From: Dyadobacter sp. CY326
Lineage (GTDB): Bacteria; Bacteroidota; Bacteroidia; Cytophagales; Spirosomataceae
Assembly (NCBI RefSeq): GCF_021390515.1
Contig: NZ_JAJUXI010000006.1
Coordinates: 372,001-436,000 of the forward strand
Length of the DNA: 64,000 bases
Direction: 5' to 3'
Below the pieces are notes generated by a model that worked only from the letters and a program-made list of their open reading frames with translations, ran no database searches and was not told the DNA's origin. This document shows positions 25,827 through 35,831 of this stretch, one piece after another. Position 1 is the first letter of the stretch; each line of letters opens with the position of its first letter. The translations under genes and the position numbers were made by a program.

Positions 25827-28406
25827 TTATTGTTGCGGGATTTTTAGTTTTTGTCCAACCATAACACTGTTTCCCGACATATTGTTTAATTTCTTGATAT
25901 CCTCCACGCTAGTCCGGTAAGTCTGGGAAATCCTGAACAATGTTTCGCCTGGTGCAACGGTGTGCGTTTGCGCGCTGGAAGCGCGGGGCGTCTGGTTTGC
26001 AGATGAAGCTATTGCCTCGCCTTCCGACCTCTTTACGCGAAGTCTCTGCCCGGTTTTCAAGCGCGAAGATTCATTCAGGTCATTCAATTCATACAATTCC
26101 TTAACGGTCAGTCCGTAAGCTTTGGAAATGCTGAAATAAGTCTGTCCACTTTGCACCACGTGAACATCATTGCCCTGGCTCGCCGTGTTCCTGGTTTCCT
26201 CTTTAATTTCTTCTGGCGTCCTGAATGTTTCCTTTGGTTCCGTGCGGACAACCGTTACTTTTTCAGGAGCAGGATTTGTTTTCACGGGAACTTCATTCGC
26301 CGAAGCACTCGCCGTTTCCCCAGCAGGCGCTTTGCTCACATTCAGGCGCTGACCAACAACGAGCCTGCCGGGTGATTTTTTATTCAAATCAATCAGCTCT
26401 CTTAATGTTAAGTCATATTTGCTGGCAATGCTGAAATAGGTGTCGCCCGACTCAACGGTGTGATATGCAGCCTTTTCCGGTGCAGCAGCTTTCGGTTTTG
26501 CCGTTTCTTTAACAGCAACTTCCTTTTCCGTGTTCTCCCTTGCAGCAGCATCCGCAACGGCAGTCTTTGCAGCTGCCTCTTTTGCGGCTTTTTCTTCTGC
26601 CGCAGCGCGTTGTTTCATGTAAACCGAAGTTTCGGAAGTAACTCGCGTGTCATTCGGTACAATCACCTTGGAAGGCGAAGTGGAACTCGGAATGGGCCTT
26701 TCTTCGGCCGAGCGGAATGAAGTGTCAGCATTGTCCTGCGTAATGATCACGACGCGGTCGCCAGCTTGCTTGCTGATAGGCTCTGTCGGAACAGAGGCAG
26801 GCACATTGTTCGCAGTTTTTACGGCCGGACTTGTTTGTATGTTTGCAGCAGCAGGCGTTGCAGGGGCAACGGGGGCATTTGTAACGGCTGACGGTGCGGT
26901 TGCCGGCGCATTAACAGGCTCTTCTTTCTTTTCTACCAGAACAGGCGTGTATTTTTTTCTCCCCGAAGGCTTGTCCGGAATTGTGTTTGCAGCCGCAACA
27001 GGGGCGGGTGGAACAACTTCCGCTTTCGCTGCAATGGCAGGGCCTGCGCTTCCGGATGATGGCTGTGGCGGAGCAATGATCTCAATCGCCTGCTTCTTAG
27101 GACGTTTTTTGGTCAAAAACAAAACCTGTCCTGTCTGAATTGGATAATTGCGGCTTGTTGTCCTGTTAAATTTCAAAAGACTAACCAACCTCACGCCATA
27201 TTGCTGGGAAACGCTGTGCCAGGTGTCTCCCGGCCTTGCAGTGTGAAATGGCGTTGCTGCTTTTTTATGTTTTTTTGCCAAATAATAAACCTTTCCAGGG
27301 ATCAAAGGCATTTCGGCAAGCATATCATTGTAGCGCATGAACTTCGGCGTGCGCATATCGCCGGCTTTTGCGAGTGCGGTGGGCTTATCGCCCTCGCGCG
27401 CTATAACACCGGCTAATCCATTTATTTCATACAATTCAGGCGCATTCGGATCCGAGGCATTTGAAGGCTTTTTCTTCAAAACAGGATAACCGGAATCTTC
27501 ATAAACCGAAGCAACCGCTGTTTGGCGCGCAGGCAATGACAGTTTTTCGCGGACTGAGGCCAGTTGGTCGGCCGGGACAGGAATGGTAACCAGATATTCA
27601 CGATCATTCGGAATCTCGTCGTCCGTAAGCCATCTGTTGTAATTTTTCAACTCATTTGGAGCAATGCCAAGGGAGGAAGAAATGTCGTCCAATGACTTTC
27701 CTTTGCCATAACTCGCTTCCAGCAGCACCAGTTTGTTTGGCGTTTTATAACGCTCAATGCCAGCTTCCAATGCGATTTTATGCGCGAAAAATCGGAGCAT
27801 ATAACGATCCGTTTTGCCCGTTAATGTCACTTCGCGTGCATACGCCCAGTCAGCCGGAACCACCTTTTTTACGCCGCCCGCACCCTGGTAATATGAGTAA
27901 AGCGTTGTCACCCAGTTGTTAAATTGCTGGTTATTTTTTTTCAAATACCAAGCCGCTGCATGCGTTGACGCGCTGATATTTTTTCTTTCATCAATGTGAT
28001 CGTCCACGCGTAAGTTAAGCTCACGCGCTGTTTCAGGCTTAAATTGCCAGTAACCCACCGCATTCGACGTAGAAACAACGTCGGGCCTGAAAGAACTTTC
28101 CTGAACTGCCAGATATTTGAAATCGATCGGAACTTCTTCATCCATCAAAATGCCTTCCACAATCGGGAAATGCAGCACCGCGCGATCCAGTTTTTCTTCC
28201 CAAAACTTCTTGTTAGACATCAGGTTTTTGACATCTTCTTCGACAATTTCCTGAGCGCTTCTGTCAAGTTTGACCGTAATCCCTCCAAACGAAATACTCG
28301 CAGGAATTTCCGGATAAGTCTGGGCGATGACGTTGCTTTTCGAGGTGAGCAGCAACATCCAGGCAACTGCGATGTATCTGATGTTTTTAATGAAAGTTCT
28401 GGCCAT
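25827..28406 (-). CDS. lytic transglycosylase with four LysM domains
   Basis: 859 residues. A signal peptide (about 1-29, ending NVIAQ) leads into an SLT/MltD-like lytic transglycosylase with catalytic E103 in LAVQESSFRPD and the GYWQFKPETAREL segment. LysM 1 is at about 394-440. A long Ala/Pro/Glu-rich linker follows, then three LysM domains near the C-terminus (about 645-690, 745-790, 813-858), each with a (G/P)(D/Q/E)T-(Y/L)FxI pattern. It cleaves glycan strands of peptidoglycan in the periplasm. The linker is unusually long and low in complexity. Confidence 0.9.
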   Translation of the reverse strand: MARTFIKNIRYIAVAWMLLLTSKSNVIAQTYPEIPASISFGGITVKLDRSAQEIVEEDVKNLMSNKKFWEEKLDRAVLHFPIVEGILMDEEVPIDFKYLAVQESSFRPDVVSTSNAVGYWQFKPETARELNLRVDDHIDERKNISASTHAAAWYLKKNNQQFNNWVTTLYSYYQGAGGVKKVVPADWAYAREVTLTGKTDRYMLRFFAHKIALEAGIERYKTPNKLVLLEASYGKGKSLDDISSSLGIAPNELKNYNRWLTDDEIPNDREYLVTIPVPADQLASVREKLSLPARQTAVASVYEDSGYPVLKKKPSNASDPNAPELYEINGLAGVIAREGDKPTALAKAGDMRTPKFMRYNDMLAEMPLIPGKVYYLAKKHKKAATPFHTARPGDTWHSVSQQYGVRLVSLLKFNRTTSRNYPIQTGQVLFLTKKRPKKQAIEIIAPPQPSSGSAGPAIAAKAEVVPPAPVAAANTIPDKPSGRKKYTPVLVEKKEEPVNAPATAPSAVTNAPVAPATPAAANIQTSPAVKTANNVPASVPTEPISKQAGDRVVIITQDNADTSFRSAEERPIPSSTSPSKVIVPNDTRVTSETSVYMKQRAAAEEKAAKEAAAKTAVADAAARENTEKEVAVKETAKPKAAAPEKAAYHTVESGDTYFSIASKYDLTLRELIDLNKKSPGRLVVGQRLNVSKAPAGETASASANEVPVKTNPAPEKVTVVRTEPKETFRTPEEIKEETRNTASQGNDVHVVQSGQTYFSISKAYGLTVKELYELNDLNESSRLKTGQRLRVKRSEGEAIASSANQTPRASSAQTHTVAPGETLFRISQTYRTSVEDIKKLNNMSGNSVMVGQKLKIPQQ

Positions 28407-28441
28407 AAATTGTAAATGCTTGGCTGATTGTGTTTGTGTAT

Positions 28442-29083
28442 TTATAATTTTTGAAGAATCATCAACCCGTCCCGGATGGGAAGCAGGATGTTCGACACGC
28501 GGTTATCCTCGTGAACCATTCGGTTGAAATCAAGCAACGCCTGGGTGTCCTTGTCAATTTTGATCTCCTCCTGAACGACTTTTCCGCTCCATAGCACATT
28601 GTCCGCGATCAAAAAGCCGCCTTTTCGAACCTTGTCAATGCAAAGGTTGAAATATGCAGGGTAATTAATTTTGTCAGCGTCAATAAAAACCAGATCGAAG
28701 GTTTCGTCAAGGGTAGGAATGATATCGGTTGCAATGCCTATACGATAATCAATATAATCAGTGAAGGGAGAATCAGCAAAAAAGCTGCGTGTAAAAGTTT
28801 CCAGCTCTTCGTTGATGTCAATCGTAACCAACCGGCCTCCTGCGTTAAGCCCTTCACAAAGACATAACGCAGAATATCCGGTGTAAGTACCAATTTCGAG
28901 AATGCGGTCCGGACGGATCATCCTGGAAATCATGGACAGAAATCTGCCTTGAAGATGCCCGGACAGCATACGGGGGTTAAGAATGTTTGCATGCGTCTCC
29001 CGATTTAAAGACCTCAGCAACTCACTCTCATTTTCCGTGTGTGCTACGGAATACGCCTCGATTTCCTCTGCCAGAAACTTCAT
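28442..29083 (-). CDS. class I SAM-dependent O-methyltransferase
   Basis: 213 residues. Resembles the catechol/caffeoyl-CoA O-methyltransferase family: ILEIGTYTGYSALCLCEGL is the SAM-binding motif I, then VTIDINEELETF, FDLVFIDADKINYPAYF and DNVLWSGKV, with the metal-binding Asp. Cytoplasmic. It lies in the same-strand run between rfbA (41 bases) and the LysM protein (35 bases). Substrate unknown. Confidence 0.92.
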   Translation of the reverse strand: MKFLAEEIEAYSVAHTENESELLRSLNRETHANILNPRMLSGHLQGRFLSMISRMIRPDRILEIGTYTGYSALCLCEGLNAGGRLVTIDINEELETFTRSFFADSPFTDYIDYRIGIATDIIPTLDETFDLVFIDADKINYPAYFNLCIDKVRKGGFLIADNVLWSGKVVQEEIKIDKDTQALLDFNRMVHEDNRVSNILLPIRDGLMILQKL

Positions 29084-29124
29084 TTATATTTCAATTCTTA
29101 ACCAAATGCAATGTGACCGAACGA

Positions 29125-29991
29125 TCAGACATTGGCGACAATGCGTTCCAGATACGTTCCATAACCACTTTTAACGAGCGGTTTGGCGATTTCGCGCAAT
29201 TGTTCAGCATTAATAAAGCCCATCCGGTAAGCGATCTCTTCAATGCAACCCACTTTGAGGCCCTGTCTTTCTTCAATTACCTGAACAAATTGTCCTGCCT
29301 GCATCAATGATTGGAATGTTCCGGTGTCAAGCCAGGCTGTGCCTCGGTTCAGCACGCCGACTTTCAGCTTGCCGCGTTCCAGGTAAACGCGGTTTACATC
29401 CGTGATTTCCAGTTCGCCGCGCGGCGATGGCGGGATGGTTTTTGCAATTTCAACAACATCATTGTCATAAAAATATAGACCAGGAACTGCATAGTTAGAT
29501 TTCGGGTCTTCCGGTTTTTCTTCTATGGAAAGCACATTATTGGCCTTATCAAATTCTACAACTCCATAACGCTCAGGGTCATGCACCTGATAAGCGAAGA
29601 TTACGCCGCCATCAGGATCGCTGTTGGATTGAAGCAGCTGCGATAAACCGGAGCCGTAGAAAATGTTATCACCTAATATTAAGGCAACTTTTTCGCCTCC
29701 GATAAATTCTTCACCAATGATGAATGCCTGCGCTAATCCGTCCGGGCTTGGCTGCACTGCGTAAGTAAATGTGCAACCCAGGCGGCTTCCGTCGCCCAGT
29801 AATTTTTCAAAATGCGGCAGATCGTGAGGAGTTGAAATGATGAGGATTTCCCGAATCCCGGCCAGCATTAAAATTGATAATGGATAATAAATCATTGGTT
29901 TGTCATAAACAGGCATAAGCTGTTTACTAACTGCCAATGTCAACGGGTGCAACCTAGTCCCGGATCCACCGGCCAGAATAATTCCTTTCAT
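29125..29991 (-). CDS. rfbA: glucose-1-phosphate thymidylyltransferase
   Basis: Makes dTDP-glucose, the first step of dTDP-rhamnose and related deoxysugar supply. Has the [11 protein letters not shown] nucleotide-binding loop (8-18), the [15 protein letters not shown] motif, and GDNIFYG (metal site). 288 residues, normal length. Lies downstream of rfbB by 45 bases. The remaining rhamnose genes rfbC and rfbD are not in this stretch. Confidence 0.96.
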   Translation of the reverse strand: MKGIILAGGSGTRLHPLTLAVSKQLMPVYDKPMIYYPLSILMLAGIREILIISTPHDLPHFEKLLGDGSRLGCTFTYAVQPSPDGLAQAFIIGEEFIGGEKVALILGDNIFYGSGLSQLLQSNSDPDGGVIFAYQVHDPERYGVVEFDKANNVLSIEEKPEDPKSNYAVPGLYFYDNDVVEIAKTIPPSPRGELEITDVNRVYLERGKLKVGVLNRGTAWLDTGTFQSLMQAGQFVQVIEERQGLKVGCIEEIAYRMGFINAEQLREIAKPLVKSGYGTYLERIVANV

Positions 29992-30036
29992 TTGTAAGAT
30001 CGTAGTAATGGTAAGTAATGTGCCCTGTCCGGTTGA

Positions 30037-31092
30037 TTATCTGTCCGAATACATTTCGGTGTAATATTTCTGGTAATTGCCCGAAGTGACGTTGTTAAGC
30101 CATTCCGTGTTGTTCAAATACCAGTCAACCGTTCTTTCCAGTCCTTCTTCAAATTGCAATGAAGGTTTCCAGCCCAGTTCTTCTGACAGTTTGGTTGCAT
30201 CGATCGCGTAACGAAGGTCGTGTCCGGCGCGGTCGGTCACGTAAGTGATCAGTTTCTCGGTCTCACCTTGCTCACGGCCCAGTTTGCGGTCCATAATGCT
30301 GCAAAGCAACAGCACAAGATCCAGGTTTTTCCACTCGTTATGGCCGCCAATGTTGTAAGTTTCGCCGTTGCGTCCTTTGTGGAAAATCACATCGATGGCA
30401 ATGGCGTGGTCTTCTACAAAAAGCCAGTCGCGGATATTTTCGCCTTTTCCATAAACAGGAAGTGGTTTTTGCTGAATGATGTTGTGGATCATCAGCGGAA
30501 TCAGCTTTTCAGGGAAGTGATTTGGGCCGTAGTTATTGGAGCAGTTGGAGATGACAACCGGCAACTTATATGTATTTTGATAAGCCCTTACGAAGTGATC
30601 CGAAGACGCTTTTGAGGCCGAGTAAGGCGAGCGCGGATCATATTTGGTCGTTTCAACAAAGAATGTTCCCGGATCATGCAGTTCACCATAAACTTCATCC
30701 GTAGAAACGTGGTAAAAACGGCGGTCTGTAAAATCGTCTTTCCAGGCCTTCTTGGCAGCATTCAAAAGATTCACCGTGCCCACCACATTGGTCATCACAA
30801 ATGACATCGGATCTGAAATAGATCTGTCCACGTGCGACTCGGCGGCCAAATGAACAATGCCATGAAAATCATTTTCGCCGATCAGCTTGTCAATAAATTC
30901 AGCATCAACGATATCGCCTTTTACAAATGTGTAATTAGGAGCGTTTTCAATGTCCCTTAAATTTTCAAGGTTTCCAGCGTAGGTGAGGGCATCCAGGTTA
31001 TAGATGTGATAGTCCGGATGAAAGTTTACAAAGCGGCGCACAACGTGTGACCCAATAAAACCTGCACCGCCTGTGATTAAGATTTTTTTCAT
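30037..31092 (-). CDS. rfbB: dTDP-glucose 4,6-dehydratase
   Basis: Converts dTDP-glucose to dTDP-4-keto-6-deoxyglucose. The NAD-binding GGAGFIGSHVV loop follows the start, with VSTDEVYGEL and the YSASKAS catalytic Tyr/Lys pair. From ATG 31092 it is 351 residues; an upstream TTG extension would run into galE. The start overlaps the galE stop as ATGA. Cytoplasmic. Confidence 0.96.
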   Translation of the reverse strand: MKKILITGGAGFIGSHVVRRFVNFHPDYHIYNLDALTYAGNLENLRDIENAPNYTFVKGDIVDAEFIDKLIGENDFHGIVHLAAESHVDRSISDPMSFVMTNVVGTVNLLNAAKKAWKDDFTDRRFYHVSTDEVYGELHDPGTFFVETTKYDPRSPYSASKASSDHFVRAYQNTYKLPVVISNCSNNYGPNHFPEKLIPLMIHNIIQQKPLPVYGKGENIRDWLFVEDHAIAIDVIFHKGRNGETYNIGGHNEWKNLDLVLLLCSIMDRKLGREQGETEKLITYVTDRAGHDLRYAIDATKLSEELGWKPSLQFEEGLERTVDWYLNNTEWLNNVTSGNYQKYYTEMYSDR

Positions 31093-32108
31093 TGTTGAGG
31101 TGTTATTTTTAATTGCCAGTTCCATGCGTCCCGAAGCGCGTCTGCCATGGTTTTTTCAGCATGCCATTTCATTACATTATTCACTTTATCAGACTGCGCG
31201 TATATTTTTTCAACGTCTCCTTCGCGGCGCGGCCCGATGGTGTAATTTAATTTTACGCCATTTACTTCTTCAAATGTATTGATCAATTGCAAGACGGTGT
31301 AACCTTCGCCGGTGCCCACATTGAACACATCATAATAGTCTGTTTCCGTTTGCGCTTGCAGCAATTCCAATGCTTTTACGTGCGCTTTGGCAAGATCCAC
31401 GACATGGATAAAATCGCGGATGCAAGTGCCGTCTTCCGTGTCATAATCGCTTCCGAAAACGGTAAGTGATTTGCGAAGGCCGACTGCTGTCTGCGTAATA
31501 AATGGCACCAGATTACTCGGAACGCCATTTGGCAACTCACCGATCAATGCAGATTCGTGCGCACCGATTGGGTTGAAATAGCGGAGTGATAATGCTTTTA
31601 CACCTGATTTGGCATAAACATAATCACGAATAATATCTTCTCCAATGGCTTTTGTATTGCCATAAGGTGAATTTGCAGGTTTGCGCGGCGTATGCTCAGT
31701 TACCGGAATCGCATCGGGCTGGCCGTAAACGGTGCAAGAAGATGAAAATACAAAATTGGGGACTTTAAATTCCTGCGCGGCACGCAGCAATACAAGAAGA
31801 GAAATGAGGTTATTTTCGTAATAATTGAGCGGCTTTTCGACGGATTCGCCCACCGCCTTGTAAGCTGCAAAGTGGATAATGCCATCGAACTTTTCTTTTT
31901 CAAACAGCTCCCTCACTTTTGCGGCGTCATTGCAATCGATATTGTAAAAGGGGAAATCTTTGCCGGTAATTTGTTTGATCCCATCCAGAACACCAAGATT
32001 CGTATTATAAAGGTTGTCAATGATGACTGGTTCAAACCCTGCTTTATCCAATTCAACAACGGTGTGAGAGCCAATAAATCCAGCTCCACCGGTAACGAGA
32101 ATTTTCAT
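31089..32108 (-). CDS. galE: UDP-glucose 4-epimerase
   Basis: 339 residues. Interconverts UDP-glucose and UDP-galactose. GGAGFIGSHT NAD loop (7-16), SSSCTVYG and the SPYGNTKAI Tyr/Lys pair are visible. First gene of the run galE-rfbB-rfbA-methyltransferase-transglycosylase-DUF3109-ATL, which links nucleotide sugars to envelope building. On the minus strand an exact TAnnTTTG element (TACTTTTG, 32187-32194) precedes it by about 80 bases. Confidence 0.96.
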   Translation of the reverse strand: MKILVTGGAGFIGSHTVVELDKAGFEPVIIDNLYNTNLGVLDGIKQITGKDFPFYNIDCNDAAKVRELFEKEKFDGIIHFAAYKAVGESVEKPLNYYENNLISLLVLLRAAQEFKVPNFVFSSSCTVYGQPDAIPVTEHTPRKPANSPYGNTKAIGEDIIRDYVYAKSGVKALSLRYFNPIGAHESALIGELPNGVPSNLVPFITQTAVGLRKSLTVFGSDYDTEDGTCIRDFIHVVDLAKAHVKALELLQAQTETDYYDVFNVGTGEGYTVLQLINTFEEVNGVKLNYTIGPRREGDVEKIYAQSDKVNNVMKWHAEKTMADALRDAWNWQLKITPQQ

Positions 32109-32265
32109 GCGTTATGTGCTTAAATTGAAAAATATTGTGGTATAGAATTAGGGAAATGCGTGCGGTCTAACAGCTTTTTTCTCGGGCAAAAGTAGAAAAT
32201 TTGATGTCCATTAAAAAAAAATGTTTTTATTTATCCGTTGGTTGTTAAATGATGATTTGAGGAAA

Positions 32266-33114
32266 ATGAACCAGAGAGAAATTAAAGCACTGATATCCTT
32301 ACTTGATGACGAAGATCATGAGGTGAGCCAGCATGTGGAGGGCAAGATCTTATCATTGGGCGGCAATGTGATACCATTTCTCGAGACAGAGTGGGAGGAG
32401 AGCTTCAACCCGATTGTACAGCGTAAAATAGAGGAATTAATACACGAATTGCAGCTCAGCATCATGATTGAGCGCTTGCAGGCCTGGAAAAACGGAGGTG
32501 CGCTGGACTTGCTGGAAGGCATGTGGATCATTTCAACTTACCATTATCCGGACCTTTCTATGGAAAAGCTGCGGACAAATATTGAGCAGCTTTATTACGA
32601 TATCTGGATCCAGTTTCAGGAGGAAATGAATGCGGTGGACCAGATCAAACGCATTAACAGCATCTTTTTTGGCGTGATGAATTTTGCGGCAAACACGAAA
32701 AACTTCCATTCGCCTTCTAATTCCATGATCAATGTTGTGATGGAAAGCCGGAGGGGGAACCCGATAACATTGTGCGTTATTTATCTTTTAATTGCAAGAA
32801 AGCTCGGCTTGCCTGTTTATGGCGTCAATCTGCCGAATCTTTTTGTTTTGACCTATAAAAACGACAAGACGCAATTTTATATCAATGTTTTCAACCGCGG
32901 GATTATTTTTTCCAAAACGGACATTGACCATTATATCGCGCAACTGAACATTAAATCCAAAGAGATTTTTTACCAGCCTTGCACCAATCTGGAAATTGTG
33001 CAGCGCGTATTGCGAAACCTGATTTTATCTTACGAAAAGACGAGTGAGCAGGATAAAATTAAGGAAATTGAGAAAATCCTGAAATCCACGCTCGACGACT
33101 TTCCTGAAATATAA
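32266..33114 (+). CDS. transglutaminase-like (SirB1-type) protein
   Basis: 282 residues from ATG 32266 (an ATG 15 codons upstream is also possible). The protein has a SirB1/transglutaminase-like core: RRGNPITLCVIYLLIARKLGLPVYGVNLP with the Cys in TLC, and a further helical tail. Such proteins are found across bacteria with unknown function, and some have lost the papain-like triad; here the Cys is present while the His and Asp are not certain. Cytoplasmic. Divergent from galE. Confidence 0.8.
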   Translation: MNQREIKALISLLDDEDHEVSQHVEGKILSLGGNVIPFLETEWEESFNPIVQRKIEELIHELQLSIMIERLQAWKNGGALDLLEGMWIISTYHYPDLSMEKLRTNIEQLYYDIWIQFQEEMNAVDQIKRINSIFFGVMNFAANTKNFHSPSNSMINVVMESRRGNPITLCVIYLLIARKLGLPVYGVNLPNLFVLTYKNDKTQFYINVFNRGIIFSKTDIDHYIAQLNIKSKEIFYQPCTNLEIVQRVLRNLILSYEKTSEQDKIKEIEKILKSTLDDFPEI

Positions 33115-33116
33115 CA

Positions 33117-33746
33117 TTACAACGCAATTGCGAGGCAATGCTGATCAAACCAACGAATGGTGATATTGGCCGTAATGACCATATCTTCATCTGTTAACCT
33201 TCCTTTTAACATTTCGGCTTTCGTACCAAAAGGTTCTATGTAAATGGAATCGCGAAAGCTGATTTTTTTCTTGCCGTAAAGTTTGTAAAGCGCTTCTTTG
33301 GCACACCAATACATGCATAGCAATTCCATTTGGTCGCCCGCATGTTCAAATTCGGGTTGTGACAGATATTTCTTGGAAGTGCGCTGCAACTTTGGATCGA
33401 TCTTTTCCATATCAATGCCCACTGCCGCCAACGGGTTTATGGCAACGGCTACGAAATCGAAAGTATGGGTGATGGAAATGTGGGAGTCGTTATCGACGAG
33501 GAAAGCTTTGCCGTGCTTGTCTTTATGTGTGCCAATGTAATTAATGCCAAATTGTTCGGCGAGCTTCTTGATAAGCAGCCTGCTTGCAAGCCATTCGCGG
33601 AGTTTTTGAGGGTGTGAAATGGTCAGAATATCTTCCGAATTGAACGCATTGCCCAGGTTTTCGGTGAGCTCGTTTACCGGTTCGGTCAGTTTCCAGAGGA
33701 GCAGTGTACTGATCTCTTCAATCTTTTCGGAATGAACGAGCGGCAT
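33117..33746 (-). CDS. 4'-phosphopantetheinyl transferase family protein
   Basis: 209 residues, Sfp-type. Transfers 4'-phosphopantetheine from CoA to a serine on carrier proteins. The magnesium-binding motifs are VGIDMEKID and WCAKEALYKLYGKK, with the SITHTFDFVAVA segment between. No carrier protein, polyketide or nonribosomal peptide gene lies nearby, so its target is unknown. It sits only 2 bases from the end of the convergent transglutaminase-like gene. Confidence 0.92.
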   Translation of the reverse strand: MPLVHSEKIEEISTLLLWKLTEPVNELTENLGNAFNSEDILTISHPQKLREWLASRLLIKKLAEQFGINYIGTHKDKHGKAFLVDNDSHISITHTFDFVAVAINPLAAVGIDMEKIDPKLQRTSKKYLSQPEFEHAGDQMELLCMYWCAKEALYKLYGKKKISFRDSIYIEPFGTKAEMLKGRLTDEDMVITANITIRWFDQHCLAIAL

Positions 33747-33801
33747 AATTATTCTGTTTACAATTTCTATTTTTGAGCTTAATCCCTTTCACAAATAAAG
33801 C

Positions 33802-34704
33802 ATGAACATCCGCAAAGTAGATACTTTTTCCGGTCACAAAGACAGTGTTTATACAATTATTTCAGACAACACTTCACATGGCTTTTACTCTGCGGGCGGC
33901 GACGGCTTTGTAATTCAATGGGATCTCAACAAGCCCGATCTTGGAAAGCTCGTAGCCAAAGTCGGCGTTTCAGTGTATGCGCTGGGGCTCGAAAAAGCAC
34001 ACAATGCATTGTGGATCGGACAGAATTATGAAGGCATTCAGGTGCTCAACATTGCGGAGAACAGGATTGAGAAAACTTCAAAAATAACCACCGCTGCGAT
34101 ATTTGACATTCAGTTTTATGATGATAAAGCGCTGATTGCCTTGGGCGATGGCGTGGTGGTTGTGATGGATGTCGCTTCATTTGCCGTTCAAAAACACATC
34201 AAGGTCGCCAACAAAAGCATTCGGACGATTGCGATCAATCCTGACACGCGGGAATTCGCCATTGGTGACAGCGACAGCAATGTCAATATCTTTGATCTGG
34301 ATGGCTTTGGTTTAAAAAAGACAATCCAGTCGCATGGTAACTCTGTTTTTTCCGTTAAATATTCACCGGACGGGAAATATCTGTTCACAACCGGTCGCGA
34401 TGCACACATTATGATCTGGGATGTAAATGACGCTTATGAGATGGTTTCAGACATTCCGGCCCATTTATATGCGGTTAACGACATTGTTTTCAGTCCCGAT
34501 CACACCTTATTCGCCTCTTGCAGCATGGACAAATCGGTAAAAGTCTGGGATGCTGCGACTTTTAAATTAAAAAAGATCATTGACCGCGCACGGCATGCAG
34601 GACATGGAACTTCGGTCAATAAACTCCTCTGGACGAGCTTCGAAAACCAGCTGATTTCTTGCAGTGACGACCGAATGATTTCGGTTTGGGAAGTAGGAGC
34701 GTAG
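33802..34704 (+). CDS. WD40 beta-propeller protein
   Basis: 300 residues made entirely of about seven WD40 repeats; clear examples end in FVIQWDLN, IMIWDVND, VKVWDAAT and ISVWEVG. No signal peptide, so a cytoplasmic scaffold. Partner unknown. Transcribed away from the phosphopantetheinyl transferase gene. Confidence 0.92.
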   Translation: MNIRKVDTFSGHKDSVYTIISDNTSHGFYSAGGDGFVIQWDLNKPDLGKLVAKVGVSVYALGLEKAHNALWIGQNYEGIQVLNIAENRIEKTSKITTAAIFDIQFYDDKALIALGDGVVVVMDVASFAVQKHIKVANKSIRTIAINPDTREFAIGDSDSNVNIFDLDGFGLKKTIQSHGNSVFSVKYSPDGKYLFTTGRDAHIMIWDVNDAYEMVSDIPAHLYAVNDIVFSPDHTLFASCSMDKSVKVWDAATFKLKKIIDRARHAGHGTSVNKLLWTSFENQLISCSDDRMISVWEVGA

Positions 34705-34808
34705 CATACTTATAATATGGTATTATTGGTAAATACTTTGAAAAATGATCCATATATCTTTATCTTACACGACTGTTAATAACTAAGTACCAAAGCATAG
34801 AATGCATC

Positions 34809-35825
34809 ATGAAAATATCCGCTATAGACATACGCAAGCATACTTTTGAAAAGATTTTCAGAGGTTACGACCCGGACGAAGTAGATGCTTTTCTGAACTC
34901 GTTGTCGCAAGAATGGGAGCGTTTCTCTAGCGAAAACAGCCTGTTGAAAATGCAGCTTGAATATGCTGAAAAGGAACTTAGCAAGCTTAAAGACATCGAA
35001 TCGACGCTTTTCAGGACATTAAAAGCAGCGGAAGACACCAGCAAGCTGATAGAGAAAGAGGCGAATGAAAATGCTGAAAAACGGATCGAAGAATCGAGGA
35101 CGACAGCCAATGATTTGGTAAGCGAAGCCGAGAACAGGACCAATCAGGTTATCCGCGAAACAGAGGAAAGGTTGAAGCGTTTTAAGGAAGATTTTGCGGC
35201 AGAAGTGAAGTTGCAGGAGCGTGATTTCAGAGCAATTGAAAACTTCCGCGATAACTTGATTGTACAGCTTTCGTCATTGGCAAACAACACCATTGAGACG
35301 GTTGAGCGCTTCGAACAGAAATATGATAAACAGTCTGTTTTGAATAAAATGGAGGAAATCAAACAGCACATTGCTGAAATTGAAATCCCTAAAAAGCCAT
35401 CCTATCTTTCAGAGGCGCGAGTTGTTACGGAGGAAACAGAAGAGCCCGCCGAACCAAAATTAGGCGAAGTTGTGCTTTTGGATGACAAGCCGGAAGTGCA
35501 ATTTGAAGTTGTAGATACAGAAAGTGAAGTTGTTATTGAAGAAGAGGAAGATTTTGTAGCAGAACCACCTTTTGAAGAGCAAGAGCCAACTCAGATTGTT
35601 GAAGAGCTTGAAATTGTTGAGCCGGAACCAGAGCCTGTTGAGGAAGTTGCTGAATACAGTGTAAAAGAAGAAGTGAAAAGCAGTGCTGCCGAGGAATCGG
35701 CGAAGGCATTGGCAGAGTTGCAGAGAACGGAGCGGGCCAGGGAAAATACACCGGTGAACAGGCCGCGCGTTCCAGAAAACCAGCCTAGAAAAACAGGTGG
35801 AGGTTCATTTTTTGATCAAATCTAG
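34809..35825 (+). CDS. DivIVA-domain coiled-coil protein
   Basis: 338 residues. The first 60 match a DivIVA/GpsB N-terminus (DIRKHTFEKIFRGYDPDEVDAFLNSL), which binds negatively curved membrane in Gram-positives. A coiled coil of about 130 residues follows, then an acidic Glu/Val/Pro-rich tail (200-290) and a conserved-looking Gly/Phe end (GGGSFFDQI). In this Gram-negative it may help position cell-shape or polarity factors, but no target is known. It is followed by folB in the same reading frame. Confidence 0.85.
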   Translation: MKISAIDIRKHTFEKIFRGYDPDEVDAFLNSLSQEWERFSSENSLLKMQLEYAEKELSKLKDIESTLFRTLKAAEDTSKLIEKEANENAEKRIEESRTTANDLVSEAENRTNQVIRETEERLKRFKEDFAAEVKLQERDFRAIENFRDNLIVQLSSLANNTIETVERFEQKYDKQSVLNKMEEIKQHIAEIEIPKKPSYLSEARVVTEETEEPAEPKLGEVVLLDDKPEVQFEVVDTESEVVIEEEEDFVAEPPFEEQEPTQIVEELEIVEPEPEPVEEVAEYSVKEEVKSSAAEESAKALAELQRTERARENTPVNRPRVPENQPRKTGGGSFFDQI

Positions 35826-35831
35826 TATACA

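Noticed and set aside
26647..27138. 163-residue Ala/Gly-rich plus-strand frame
   Set aside because: Antisense to the low-complexity linker of the LysM protein, whose codon bias creates it.
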